DNA of 64,000 nucleotides from VAZQ01 sp963744275 (lineage in GTDB: Bacteria > Pseudomonadota > Alphaproteobacteria > Rhizobiales > Xanthobacteraceae), in assembly GCA_963744275.1 (NCBI GenBank), contig CAVUSX010000007.1, forward strand, positions 248,001 through 312,000. Reading direction: 5' to 3'. The notes below the pieces were generated by a model. That model was not told the DNA's origin and did not search any database. It saw only the letters and a program-made list of their open reading frames with translations. The translations under genes and the position numbers were made by a program. This document shows, in pieces, positions 30,523 through 39,818 of this stretch. Every line of letters begins with the position of its first letter. The stretch's first letter is position 1.

Positions 30523-30635
30523 TCGCGGTCGGTATGTTCGGTCGTCGCAATCTCCGACGATGGACACGGTCCCCGTCCCGCAGCGATCGCGGGGCGGCCC
30601 CTCCCTGATCATGTTTCCGCCGCGGGATTTGCGCG

Positions 30636-32696
30636 ATGAAGAGCGGCTTTGTCCAGCGTGACGCGCTGACGTTGGCCGATCGCTACGCCCGCCAGGGCGT
30701 CGGCAGCGATCTCGCCATGCGCATCTATACGACGCGGCTGCTCGGCCGCGAGCCCGCGCTGGTGCTGCACGGCGGCGGCAATACCTCCGTCAAGACCACC
30801 GTGCGCGATCTCCTGGGCGAGGAGGTCGAGGTCCTGTGCGTCAAGGGCTCGGGCGGCGACATGGCGGCGATCGAGCCGGCCGGGCTGCCGGCCGTGCGGC
30901 TCGAGCGCCTGCGCAAGCTGCGCGCCCGCGCGGCGCTGAGCGACGAGGACATGGTGCGCATCCAGCGCGAGAACCTCATCGATCCGATGGCCCCCAACCC
31001 TTCCGTCGAGACCCTGCTGCACGCCTTCCTGCCGCACAAGTTCGTCGATCACACCCATTCGACCGCGGTGCTCAGCCTGATCGACCAGCCCAACGCCGCG
31101 GCCTTGTGCGCCGAGACCTTCGACGGGCGCATGGGCATGGTTCCCTATGTGATGCCCGGCTTCGCGCTCGCCAAGCGGGCGGCCGATATCTACGCCTCCG
31201 CCCCCGCGGTCGAGGGCCTGATCCTGCACAAGCACGGCATCTTCACCTTCGGTGCCAGCGCGCAGGAGGCCTACGAGCGCATGATCGAGATGGTCACGCG
31301 CGCCGAGGAGCGGCTCTCGCGCAACCGCGTCGCGGTGTTCGGGACCGCGCTGTTGCCGCAGGCGGTGGCGCCGCTCGCGCAGGTCGCCCCCATCCTGCGC
31401 GGCGCCTGCAGCGCCAAGGACGAGCGCAGCGAGGGCGCCTGGCGCCGGCTCATCCTCGATTTCCGCGCCACCCCCGCGGTCCTCAACTTCGTCAACGGCG
31501 CCGAGGTCGCGCGCTACAGCCAGGCCGGCGTCGCCACCCCCGACCACACCATCCGCACCAAGAACTGGCCGCTGCTGCTGCGTGCGCCCGAGGACGGCCG
31601 GCTGGATGCCTTCAAGCGCAATGCCCAGCGCGCGGTCTTCACCTTCGTGGAGCGCTACAAGGATTATTTCACCCGCAACAATGCCCGCGTCGGCTCGATC
31701 AAGCGGATGCTCGACCCGCTGCCGCGCGTGGCCCTGCTGCCGGGTCTCGGCCTGTTCGGCATGGGGCGCACCAAGAAGGACGCCCGCATCGCCGCCGACA
31801 TCGCCGAGGCCGCCATCGCCACCATCACGGATGCCGAGGCGATCGGCCAGTTCGAGTCGATCCCGGAAGCCGACATGTTCGACATGGAATATTGGTCGCT
31901 CGAGCAGGCCAAGCTCGGCACCGCCGAGGAGAAGCCGCTCGCCGGCCAGGTCGCCGTCGTCACCGGCGCGGCCGGCGTCATCGGCACCGCGACCGCCAAG
32001 GCGTTCGCGGCGGCGGGCGCCGAGGTGGCGCTGCTCGATCTCGACGAGGCCGCGGCCCAAGCCAAGGCCAAGTCGGTCGGCGGCACGGCGCTGGCGGTGC
32101 GCTGCGACGTGACCGATGCCGCCTCGGTGCGCACGGCGTTCGAGCGCGTGGTGGAGAATTTCGGCGGCGTCGACATCGCGGTCTCGAACGCGGGCGCGGC
32201 CTGGCAGGGCCGCATCGGCGAGGTCGACGAGGAGGTGTTGCGCAAGAGCTTCGAGCTCAATTTCTACGGCCACCAGCGCGTCGCGCAGGCGGCCGTGAAG
32301 GTGATGCTGGCGCAGGGCACCGGCGGCTGCCTGTTGTTCAACGTGTCCAAGCAGGCGGTCAATCCCGGCTTGAACTTCGGCCCCTACGGCCTGCCCAAGG
32401 CCGCGACCCTGTTCCTGGTGCGCCAATACGCGCTCGACTACGGCACCGAGGGCATCCGCGCCAACGCGGTCAATGCCGACCGGGTGCGCTCGGGCCTGCT
32501 GACCGAGGAGATGATCGCCTCGCGCTCGACCGCCCGCGGCCTGACCGAGAAGGATTACATGAGCGGCAACCTGCTCGGCCGCGAGGTCACCGCCGAGGAC
32601 GTGGCGCAAGCCTTCCTGGCCCAGGCCCTGGCGCTCAAGACCACCGCCGACGTCACCACCGTGGACGGCGGCAACATCGCGGCGGCGCTGCGGTAG
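30636..32696 (+). CDS. bifunctional class II aldolase / short-chain dehydrogenase (RhaD-like fusion)
   Basis: 686 residues. The N-terminal class II aldolase domain (about 1-400) has LVLHGGGNTSVK, VKGSGGDMAAIE and the metal-site FVDHTHSTAVL with LHKHGIFTFG. The C-terminal SDR domain has the NAD motif VTGAAGVIGTATAKAF, SNAGAAWQG, and a Tyr-Lys pair in PYGLPKA. The ending is VTTVDGGNIAAALR. Such fusions act on rhamnulose/lactaldehyde-type or related sugar substrates; the exact substrate is unknown. It lies 113 bases after rne and is probably independent of it. Confidence 0.9.
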   Translation: MKSGFVQRDALTLADRYARQGVGSDLAMRIYTTRLLGREPALVLHGGGNTSVKTTVRDLLGEEVEVLCVKGSGGDMAAIEPAGLPAVRLERLRKLRARAALSDEDMVRIQRENLIDPMAPNPSVETLLHAFLPHKFVDHTHSTAVLSLIDQPNAAALCAETFDGRMGMVPYVMPGFALAKRAADIYASAPAVEGLILHKHGIFTFGASAQEAYERMIEMVTRAEERLSRNRVAVFGTALLPQAVAPLAQVAPILRGACSAKDERSEGAWRRLILDFRATPAVLNFVNGAEVARYSQAGVATPDHTIRTKNWPLLLRAPEDGRLDAFKRNAQRAVFTFVERYKDYFTRNNARVGSIKRMLDPLPRVALLPGLGLFGMGRTKKDARIAADIAEAAIATITDAEAIGQFESIPEADMFDMEYWSLEQAKLGTAEEKPLAGQVAVVTGAAGVIGTATAKAFAAAGAEVALLDLDEAAAQAKAKSVGGTALAVRCDVTDAASVRTAFERVVENFGGVDIAVSNAGAAWQGRIGEVDEEVLRKSFELNFYGHQRVAQAAVKVMLAQGTGGCLLFNVSKQAVNPGLNFGPYGLPKAATLFLVRQYALDYGTEGIRANAVNADRVRSGLLTEEMIASRSTARGLTEKDYMSGNLLGREVTAEDVAQAFLAQALALKTTADVTTVDGGNIAAALR

Positions 32697-32725
32697 CGGC
32701 GGGGCGGTGCACGCGCGACCGGTTC

Positions 32726-33043
32726 GTAGGGCGCAATCGCTTTATTGCGCCATCTGCCTCGCCGAGCTCGCAATCCCTTGATAATTACGGTGACAGTGCA
32801 TTTATTTACTCGCATCCGTTTAGGTCTGCGGCTTCGGTCTACGTTTGCGCGGCTTGAGGCTGCGCTTGGTGGCGCGCAGGCGCGTGAACGCTTCGGCATC
32901 CGCGGACGCGATGAGGTCCGCAAAATCCGGAAAGCGTTCGCGAATGGGCGCCCGGGCCGTGATCCCGTCATCCCTGCCCGTGAGATGCGCGCGCGTGCTC
33001 GACCAGCCTCACCGAGCGGCGCAATAAAGCGATTGCGCCCTAC
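32726..33043. repeat. inverted GTAGGGCGCAAT repeat pair flanking a 265-base segment
   Basis: The left arm at 32726-32751 and right arm at 33018-33043 are perfect inverted copies of the 26-base unit seen after prfB. Both are followed inward by a CGCCGAG/CTCACCGAG border like the compact copy at 33173-33240. The compact element therefore looks split by about 240 extra bases, or two elements flank a segment. Confidence 0.7.
32828..33000 (-). pseudogene. possible remnant of a small gene between repeat arms
   Basis: On the minus strand an open stretch reads HLTGRDDGITARAPIRERF, then PDFADLIASADAEAFTRLRA, and ends in a basic tail (KRSLKPRKRRPKPQT) at a TAA near 32828. The codon use is coding-like, but no start with a ribosome site is visible. 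The upstream end runs into the right repeat arm. It may be the 3' end of a gene truncated by the repeat. Family not recognised. Confidence 0.25.
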
Positions 33044-33087
33044 GGCATAAGCGGGCGCTTGACGCGACCGCGCAAATCAGTGCATTC

Positions 33088-33324
33088 GTGAAATTGAAAC
33101 TCGCGATTTGCGCCTCGATAACCGCGGTTATTTGTATTTTGATTGTTTTATCAATGCGAGCCGATTCAGCTCGTAGGGCGCAATCGCTTTATTGCGCCAA
33201 CACCCTCGCCGAGCGGCGCAATAAAGCGATTGCGCCCTACGGGTCCGCGGGCCCCCTCACGGTCGGAATCTATTGTTGTTTACAATGGGAAACGCTCGCC
33301 CGGGACCGCAGGAAATCCGCTTAA
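33088..33324 (+). CDS. doubtful small membrane protein running into a repeat
   Basis: A GTG start at 33088 gives a basic N-terminus and one clear hydrophobic helix (LAICASITAVICILIVLSM). The base composition is markedly more AT-rich than in neighbouring genes. From residue 28 on, the frame is encoded by the palindromic repeat at 33173-33240, so the natural end was probably lost or altered by insertion. No family recognised. Confidence 0.25.
   Translation: MKLKLAICASITAVICILIVLSMRADSARRAQSLYCANTLAERRNKAIAPYGSAGPLTVGIYCCLQWETLARDRRKSA
33173..33240. repeat. compact GTAGGGCGCAAT palindromic repeat
   Basis: 68 bases: GTAGGGCGCAATCGC...ATTGCGCC, a short AACACCCTCGCCGAGC spacer, then the exact reverse complement ending GCGCCCTAC. 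Third copy of this family in the window and the clearest complete unit. Confidence 0.85.
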
Positions 33325-33440
33325 CCGATTGTCGAAATTATGGTTTCGCTCGCACACTGGCAATACTGTCGCGGCATTGTTCTTTTCCGCGAAGCTCCCA
33401 CTTGTAGGGCGCGTCAAATGAGATGCACGCCTCTGAACTC

Positions 33441-33514
33441 GTAGGGGCAACCCTTGTGGTTGCCCCTCGGGCCGCGTACGCGGAGAGGCGGGCGGGCACA
33501 AGGCCCGCCCCTAC
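33441..33514. repeat. GTAGGGGC palindromic repeat (second family)
   Basis: GTAGGGGCAACC...GGTTGCCCC, a GCGTACGCGG centre, then GGGCGGGC...GCCCGCCCCTAC. Organised like the GTAGGGCGC family (two hairpins in inverted orientation, GTAGGG edges), but with a different sequence. Sits in the gene desert downstream of phaZ. Confidence 0.75.
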
Positions 33515-33573
33515 GATCCATTCACTTTGGTTGAAGCACGCGACTACGCGTCCGCGCAACGCTCGCACGCGCC

Positions 33574-34792
33574 CTACTCGCTCGCCAAGATCACGTTCTT
33601 CAACATCGGGAAAATCTGGTTCTCCCAGCTCTTGCCGCTGAACACGCCGTAATGGCCCACCCCCGGCTGCATGTGATGGCGCTTCATGTAGGGCCGCAGG
33701 CTGGTGCACAGGTCGTGCGCGGCCGCGGTCTGGCCGACCGCGCAGATGTCGTCGCGCTCGCCCTCGACCGTGAACAGCATGGTGCGGCGGATCGCGCGCG
33801 GGTCGACCCGCCGCCCGCGGAAGTCGATCACGCCGCGCGCCAGCGCGAACTCCTGGAACACCAGGCGCACGGTCTCCAGGTAGAACTCGGCGGTCAGGTC
33901 GAGCACCGCGAAATATTCGTCGTAGAATTTCTTGGTCACCTGCGCCTTCTCGATCTCGCCCTTGACCAGATTGTCGTAGAGATCGCTGGTGGGCCTTGAG
34001 ATGCCGGTCGATGTTCATGCTCATGAAGGCGGCGAGCTGCACGAAGCCCGGATAGACGCGCCGGAACGCGCCTTTGTAGCGCAGCGGCACCGTGGCGATC
34101 AGGTTCTTCTCGAACCATTCGATCGGCTTCCCCTCGGCGAGCTTGTTGACCTTGGTCGGGTTGACGCGCGGATCGATCGGTCCGGCCATCAGGGTCATGC
34201 TGCGCGGCGCCGCCGCGTTGCCGGCCTCCGCCATCACGGCGACCGCGATCAGGGCGGCGACGCACGGCTGGCAGACCGCCACCACGTGGGCGCCGGGCCC
34301 GATCACCTCGAGAAAGTGGATCAGATGCGCGACATAATCGTCGAAGCCGAATTGGCCCTCGCTCGGCGCGACGTCGCGCACATTGTGCCAATCCGTGATG
34401 TAGACGTCGTGCTCCGGCAAGAGGGTGCGCACGGTGCCGCGCAGCAGCGTGGCGAAATGGCCCGACAGCGGGGCGACCAGAAGGACCGGCGGCTGCGCCT
34501 GCTCGATGTCCTTCTTGAAGTGCAGCAGCGTGCCGAACGGCGTGACCTCGGCGAGCTCCTCGCGCACCTGCACGTCGCGGTTGCCGACCTTGACCTGATC
34601 GATCCCGAAAGGCGGGCGCACATGGGTGAGGCCGGCGCGCGCGATCAGCTCGTAGGCGGCGGTGAGATTGCGCAGATGCGCGGTGCCGGCGATGTCGGAC
34701 AGCGGCTGGCCGATCGCCTTGAGGGCGGACGCCGCCAGCATGCGAACCGGAGCCAAGACGTCCGACTGCGCCTGGTATGCCTGGTAGAGCAT
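33574..34792 (-). CDS. phaZ: intracellular polyhydroxybutyrate depolymerase, one frame break
   Basis: About 406 codons from the ATG at 34792 (MLYQAYQAQSDVLAPVR). PhaZ-family motifs are VRPPFGIDQVKVG, LLVAPLSGHFATLLRGTV, ITDWHNVRDVP-like, and the nucleophile region VVAVCQPCVAAL (a Cys nucleophile in the Ralstonia-type enzyme). After the break come FTVEGERDDICAVGQ and PGVGHYGVFSGK with the catalytic His. It mobilises stored PHB granules. The frame shifts near 33990; removing one C joins LKAH to SDLYDNLVKGE. The stop TAG abuts a GTAGGGCGC repeat edge. Confidence 0.9.
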
Positions 34793-35040
34793 TACGTTAT
34801 TTTCGTCGCTGCACACGGCAACGACCCCCTTAACCCCTTCACGCTCAACCCGGCGAATAAAAGCTAGTGGATTTCTTGCTGCACTGCGAGGTATTTATCT
34901 TGGGTTGGGGATGCCGACCCTTGCCGGGGGCGCACGACCAGGCGGCCGCCGCTATCGGCCGCGGCTCGAGGTGTGCGTCAGCAAAGCAAATCCAGCGCCT
35001 TTCGGCGCGCGTGCCGGCTCGGACAGGGGGAACCAAGGTC

Positions 35041-35697
35041 ATGGCGGAAGCCACACTCACGATAGCCAGCAAGAATTACGGCTCCTGGTCGCTGCGCGGC
35101 TGGCTCCTATGCAAATTGGCCGGCCTCGATTTCGAGGAGGAGCAGAGCCGCAGCGACGACCCCTCGGTGCGGGCCGAGCTGCTGCTGCTCTCGCCCTCCT
35201 TCCTGGTGCCGCGCCTGACCCATGCCGGGGTCAAGGTCTGGGATACGCTCGCCATCGCCGAATATCTCGATGAGCTCAAACCGGAAGCCGGCCTGGTGCC
35301 GAAGACGCGGGCCGAACGCGCCCGCTGCCGCTCGATCTCGGGGGAGATGCATTCCGGCTTCAGCAATCTGCGCTCGGCGCTGCCGATGAACATCAAGGCG
35401 CACTATCCGGGGTTCAAGGTCTGGGCCGGCGCGCGCGCCGACATCGACCGCATCACCGCCATCTGGCGCGAATGCCTGTCCGCCTCCGGCGGCCCCTACC
35501 TGTTCGGCAACCGGCCCTGCATGGCGGATGCCATGTTCGCCCCGGTGGTGACGCGCTTCACCACCTACGACGTGGCGCTCGAGCCCGACTGCGCCGCCTA
35601 TTGCGCCGCCGTCATGGCGATGCCGGCGATGCAGGAATGGGTGGCCGCCGCCAAAGCCGAGCCCGACGAGCTCGAGGAGCTCGACGTCGAGTTTTGA
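35041..35697 (+). CDS. glutathione S-transferase family protein
   Basis: 218 residues. The start is the ATG at 35041 (MAEATLTIASKNYGSWSLRGWL), preceded by GGGGGAA. The thioredoxin-fold N-terminal domain has SKNYGSWSLRGW carrying the likely catalytic Ser, and PRLTHAGVKVWDTLAIAEYL with the glutathione-binding region. The C-terminal domain is all-helical (LFGNRPCMADAMFAPVVTRF). Close to the YfcF/zeta-like bacterial GSTs. Substrate unknown, probably detoxification. Confidence 0.88.
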   Translation: MAEATLTIASKNYGSWSLRGWLLCKLAGLDFEEEQSRSDDPSVRAELLLLSPSFLVPRLTHAGVKVWDTLAIAEYLDELKPEAGLVPKTRAERARCRSISGEMHSGFSNLRSALPMNIKAHYPGFKVWAGARADIDRITAIWRECLSASGGPYLFGNRPCMADAMFAPVVTRFTTYDVALEPDCAAYCAAVMAMPAMQEWVAAAKAEPDELEELDVEF

Positions 35698-35710
35698 GGT
35701 TCGCTCCGCT

Positions 35711-35848
35711 TTACCTCCCCCTGCAAGGGGGCGGTCGACCCGCGAAGCGGGTCGGCGGTGGGGGTCACGCAACAAACACTGAACTCGTGGGGAGGCGGGA
35801 CCCCCACCCGGCGCCTTCGGCGCCACCCTCCCCCTTGCAGGGGGAGGG
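35711..35848. repeat. CTCCCCCTTGCAGGGGGAG palindromic repeat between convergent genes
   Basis: Starts ACCTCCCCCTGCAAGGGGG and ends CCTCCCCCTTGCAGGGGGAGG, with GGTGGGGGT and ACCCCCACC inner arms and short CGACCCGCGAAGCGGGTCG and GGCGCCTTCGGCGCC stems. A well-formed multi-hairpin element of a type common in Bradyrhizobium-like genomes. It lies between the convergent GST and aminotransferase genes and may end both transcripts. A truncated copy is inside nrdJ (56637-56676). Confidence 0.8.
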
Positions 35849-35905
35849 AAAACGCTGCTGCACGCCAAGATGTAGAAACCCAGCGCGTCCGAAGTCCCGG
35901 CGCCA

Positions 35906-37089
35906 TCACCCCGCCCGCCCCGCCAGCCATCTGCTGATCCGCGCCACCGCCTCGTGCATGTCGGCGGTCGCGCCGGCGTAGCAGAAGCGCACGAAGCGGC
36001 TGCCGCTCACCGGATCGAAATCGATGCCCGGTGTCGCCGCCACATGCGCCTCCTCCAGCATTTGCTTGGCGAAGGCGAAGCTGTCGGAACAGAAGCGCGA
36101 CACGTCGGCATAGAGATAGAAGGCGCCGTCCACCGGCAGGATCCGCTCGAGCCCGGCCTTCGGCAGGCCCTCGAGCAGCACCAGCCGGTTGGCTTCATAG
36201 ATGTGCTTGACGGCTTGCGCCTGCGCGTCCCCGTCGAAGGCCGCTTGCGCCGCGATCTGCGAAAGCGCCGGCACCGAGATGGCGAGATTGCCCTGCAGCC
36301 GGTCGATCGGGCGCACCAGCTCGGGCGGCAGCACCATCCAGCCCACCCGCCAGCCGGTCATGCAGAAATATTTGGAGAACGAGTTGATGACCACGACATC
36401 GTCCGACAGCCGCGCCGCGGTCTCGGCCGCAAAGGCATAGTCGAGGCCGTGATAGATCTCGTCCGAGATGAAGCGGATGCCCTCAGCTTGCGCCGCCGCC
36501 ATGAGATTGCCGAGCGCCGCCGCCGTCATCATGGTGCCGGTCGGGTTGGCGGGGCTCGCCACCAGCACGCCCTTGAGCGGCGCCCGGCGATGGGCCGCGA
36601 TCAGCAGGTCAGGCGTGATCGCCCAGCGCGAGGCCGCCGTGGTCTCGATCAGGACCGGCTCGCAGCCGAGCGCCGTGAGAATATGCCGATAGGGCGGATA
36701 GCCCGGCACCGCGACCGCGACCCGATCGCCCGCATCGAACAGCGCCAGGAACGCCATGACGAAACCGCCCGACGAGCCGGTGGTGACCACGATGCGCCCC
36801 GGATCGATCTCCAGCCCATAGTGCTCGCCATAGTGGCGGGCGATGCGCGCGCGCAGCGAGGGCATGCCGAGCGCCTGCGTATAGTCGATCCGCCCCCCAG
36901 CGCGGCGCGCGCCGCCGCGATCGCGCAGGCCGGCGCCGACGCCGCCGGCTGCCCGACCTCCATATGCACCACATGGCCGCCGGAGGCCTCGATGCGGGCC
37001 GCCGCCGCCATGACGTCCATCACCATGAACGGCGGCACCGCGCTGCGGCCCGAAGGCGCGATCAGCCCTCTTGCCCGTTCCAGCATCAT
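35906..37089 (-). CDS. class I/II pyridoxal-phosphate aminotransferase, one frame break
   Basis: About 394 codons from ATG at 37089 (MMLERARGLIAPSGR), behind GGAGGG. Fold type I motifs: VGQPAASAP, the RIDYTQALGMPSLRARIARHYG block, TGSSGGFVMAFLAL, SPANPTGT, ISDEIYHGLDY, the PLP Lys in INSFSKYFCMTGWRVGW, and the late Arg in RFVRFCYAG. Related to aspartate/valine-pyruvate-type aminotransferases; substrate not assignable. The frame changes by one near 36890 at a run of six C (+ strand), and one more G in the minus-strand run restores it. Confidence 0.87.
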
Positions 37090-37299
37090 CTCGAGCCCTC
37101 CGCTCAAACCGGCCGGGGCGCACCGCCCCGCTGCCGCCGCATTTATGCGGACTTTCAGGCGCCTTGCTGCAATTAGACGTGATCGCGACCGCGTTGACCC
37201 TGTTCCGGCACGCTACTACGTTGCACGGGGCGGCGTTACACGGGGTGGGCGGCAAACCGGGACACTTGCGTGGGACAGGTAACGCGGAACACCGCCCTC

Positions 37300-37335
37300 G
37301 GGGCGCAAAGCGGGGCGCAAAGCGGGGCGCAAAGT
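37300..37335. repeat. 12-base tandem repeat, three copies
   Basis: GGGGCGCAAAGC three times (37300, 37312, 37324; the last ends in T), ten bases before the M48 protease ATG. In the protease frame it reads GAQS units upstream of the chosen start. Confidence 0.8.
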
Positions 37336-37344
37336 CGAGCCGAC

Positions 37345-38787
37345 ATGACCGGAAACCAACGACCTATCAAGGCGCGGCTGTGCAAGCCGGCGGCGCGGAG
37401 CATGGCGGTGCTGGTGGCGGCCGCCTTGGCGGCGACCGCTATTCCGGCCGGCGCGCAGCAACGTGGCGGCGGGCCGCCGATCATCCGCGACGCGGAGATC
37501 GAGCAGCTGTTGCGCGAATATACCCAGCCGATCCTCAAGGCGGCGGGTCTGGCGCAGCAGAATGTCCGCGTGGTCATCATCAACGACCCCTCCTTCAACG
37601 CCTTCGTGGCCGATGGCCACCGCATCTTCATCAATTCCGGCGCCCTCATGCAGGCGAAGACGCCGAACGAGGTGATCGGCGTGCTGGCGCACGAGAGCGG
37701 CCACATCGCCGGCGGTCATCTGGCGCGCATGCGCGAGGAGATGGCCAACGCCTCGACCGAGTCGCTGGTCGCCATGCTGCTGGGCATCGGGGCCATGGTG
37801 GCGGGCGCCCGCAGCGGCGGCAGCGGCGGCGACGTCGGCATGGCGGCCTTGACCATGCCGCAGAGCGTCATCCAGAGCACCATGCTGGCCTACATCCGCA
37901 CCCAGGAGGAGCAGGCCGACCGGGCCGGGGTGAAGTTCCTCACCGCGACCGGTCAATCGCCCAAGGGCATGTACGACACCTTCAAGCGCCTGAGCGACGA
38001 GCTCCTGTACCAGGCGCACTACATCGATCCCTATCTGCAGACCCATCCGATGCCGAAGGAGCGCGTCGCCGCGCTCGAGGAGCTGGTCAAGACCAGCCCC
38101 TATTGGGACAAGAAGGATCCTCCCGAGCTGCAGTTCCGCCACGACATGATGCGCGCCAAGCTGTACGGCTACATGGATCGCGCCGGCATCAACGCCAACC
38201 GGTATCCGGCGAGCGACCAGAGCCTGCCGGCGCGCTATGCCCGTGCCATCGCGGCCTCCCGCTTTTCCGATCCGCGCGCCGCCATGGCGCAGATCGACGC
38301 GCTGATCGAGGCGCAGCCGCAAAATCCGTATTTCCATGAGCTCAAGGGCCAGACGCTGCTGGAAGGCGGCAAGCCCGCCGAGGCGATCGCGCCGCTGCGC
38401 CGCGCCGTGCAGCTGGCGCCCAATCCGGCGCTCATCCAGGTCATGCTCGGACAGGCGCTGGTGGAAAGCAACGATCCGGCGCATCTGGGCGAGGCGGTAA
38501 CGGTGCTCGAAGCTTCGCTCACCCGCGATCCGGATTCGCCCGAGGCCTACAACCAGCTCGCCATGGCGTATGGCCGCAAGGGCGACCTCGCGCACGCGGA
38601 TCTCGCGTCCGCGCAGTCGGCGCTCGAGCGCGGCGACATCAAGGTGGCGCGCATGCTCGCCAACCGCGCCCGCGACCGCTTCCCGGTCGGCTCGCCGGGC
38701 TGGGTGCGGGCCGACGACATCTCGAACCGTGACAAGAAGGGGACCGCGAGCGCCACCGTGGTGGTGCATCCCAAGGATCCGCCGTAG
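37345..38787 (+). CDS. exported M48 family metalloprotease with TPR region (BepA-like)
   Basis: 480 residues from the ATG at 37345; an in-frame GTG/ATG at 37270 would add the tandem-repeat segment. A signal peptide (MAVLVAAALAATAIPAGAQ) is followed by a gluzincin domain with the Zn motif VLAHESGHIAGGH and the third ligand in RTQEEQADRAGVKFL. C-terminal TPR-like helices run from about residue 290 (HELKGQTLLEGGKPAEAIAPLRRAVQLAP). Such periplasmic proteases assist outer-membrane assembly and quality control. Probably shares a transcript with the thiol protein that begins 20 bases downstream. Confidence 0.9.
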   Translation: MTGNQRPIKARLCKPAARSMAVLVAAALAATAIPAGAQQRGGGPPIIRDAEIEQLLREYTQPILKAAGLAQQNVRVVIINDPSFNAFVADGHRIFINSGALMQAKTPNEVIGVLAHESGHIAGGHLARMREEMANASTESLVAMLLGIGAMVAGARSGGSGGDVGMAALTMPQSVIQSTMLAYIRTQEEQADRAGVKFLTATGQSPKGMYDTFKRLSDELLYQAHYIDPYLQTHPMPKERVAALEELVKTSPYWDKKDPPELQFRHDMMRAKLYGYMDRAGINANRYPASDQSLPARYARAIAASRFSDPRAAMAQIDALIEAQPQNPYFHELKGQTLLEGGKPAEAIAPLRRAVQLAPNPALIQVMLGQALVESNDPAHLGEAVTVLEASLTRDPDSPEAYNQLAMAYGRKGDLAHADLASAQSALERGDIKVARMLANRARDRFPVGSPGWVRADDISNRDKKGTASATVVVHPKDPP

Positions 38788-38806
38788 CATCGCTCTCGAA
38801 GAGGAC

Positions 38807-39658
38807 ATGAAGATGAAGCTCAATCTGGTGGCGCTCGCGGTGGTTCCGCTGGCGATCGCTCTCGCGGCCTTCGCACCGGCGCCCGCTGGCGCGCAGACGC
38901 CCGCAGGCGCGCAAACGCCCGCTGGCGCGCAAACGCCCGCAGGCGCGCAGACGCCCGCCGACGCGCCGATTTTCGCGCCCGACCAGCGCGGCGAGATCGA
39001 GAAGATCGTGCACGATTATCTGCTGAGCCATCCCGAGGTGCTGCAGGACGCCATGGCGGAGCTGGACAAGCGCCAGAACGCCGAGGACGCGGAAAAGCAT
39101 CTCGCCGCCATCAAGGACAACACCGCAGCCATCTTCAGCTCGCCCCACCAGGTCAACCTCGGCAATCCGCAGGGCGACGTCACCATGGTGGAGTTCTTCG
39201 ACTACAACTGCGCCTTCTGCAAACGCGCCATGTCCGACATGCTCGATCTCCTCAAGAACGATCCCAAGCTCAAGGTCGTGCTCAAGGAGTTCCCGGTGCT
39301 CGGGGAAGGCTCGGTGCAGGCCGCGCAGGTCGCCGTGGCGGCGCGCATGCAGGACAAGACCGGCAAGAAATATCTCGATTTCCACACCAAGCTCCTGGGC
39401 GGCAAAGGCCCCGCCGACAAGGCGCGCGCGCTCGCCGCCGCCAAGGACGCCGGCTTCGACATGGCGCGGCTCGACAAGGACCTGCAGAGCGACGAGGTGA
39501 AGCAGACCCTGGAGGACAACCTCAAGCTCGCCGAGAGCCTCGGCCTCAACGGGACCCCGAGCTACGTGTTCCCGGCGGAAGTGGTGGTCGGCGCGGTCGG
39601 CCTGCCGGCGCTCAAGGGCAAGGTCAATATGGCGCGCTGCGGCAAGGAAATCTGCTGA
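38807..39658 (+). CDS. DsbA-like periplasmic thiol:disulfide protein with PAGAQT repeats
   Basis: 283 residues from ATG at 38807 (a second ATG at 38813), behind GAAGAGG. The signal peptide ends near AGAQ. Four PAGAQT hexapeptide repeats follow, then a helical N-terminal region (EIEKIVHDYLLSHPEVLQDAM) seen in ScsC/DsbG-like proteins. The thioredoxin fold has DYNCAFCKRAM (CxxC active site), the cis-Pro NGTPSYVF, and an ending with two Cys (ARCGKEIC). It is likely an oxidase or isomerase of secreted proteins. The repeat linker probably forms a flexible Ala/Pro spacer. Confidence 0.88.
   Translation: MKMKLNLVALAVVPLAIALAAFAPAPAGAQTPAGAQTPAGAQTPAGAQTPADAPIFAPDQRGEIEKIVHDYLLSHPEVLQDAMAELDKRQNAEDAEKHLAAIKDNTAAIFSSPHQVNLGNPQGDVTMVEFFDYNCAFCKRAMSDMLDLLKNDPKLKVVLKEFPVLGEGSVQAAQVAVAARMQDKTGKKYLDFHTKLLGGKGPADKARALAAAKDAGFDMARLDKDLQSDEVKQTLEDNLKLAESLGLNGTPSYVFPAEVVVGAVGLPALKGKVNMARCGKEIC
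38882..38953. repeat. 18-base tandem repeat inside the DsbA-like gene
   Basis: Four in-frame copies of CCCGC(A/T)GGCGCGCA(G/A)ACG, each encoding PAGAQT. Synonymous differences between copies alternate, which suggests amplification of a two-unit block. Copy number may vary between strains. Confidence 0.85.
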
Positions 39659-39818
39659 CCGCCGCCTGACGGAAGCAGCGCGCCCGCACCTGCCCGCGCT
39701 CCGCCCACGGCCCGGCGTGGGGGGCCGGCACCCTTTCCGACTTCACCTTTATGGATCGGGCCCCTATAAGGCTGCACGGCACCTTTTGGCCGCACACCAC
39801 GTCACTTTGCAGGGCGCG

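Noticed and set aside
35711..35848. CRISPR-like or MITE interpretation of the clustered palindromes
   Set aside because: There are no regularly spaced direct repeats with unique spacers, and no terminal duplications that I can see; they are dispersed REP-like hairpins.
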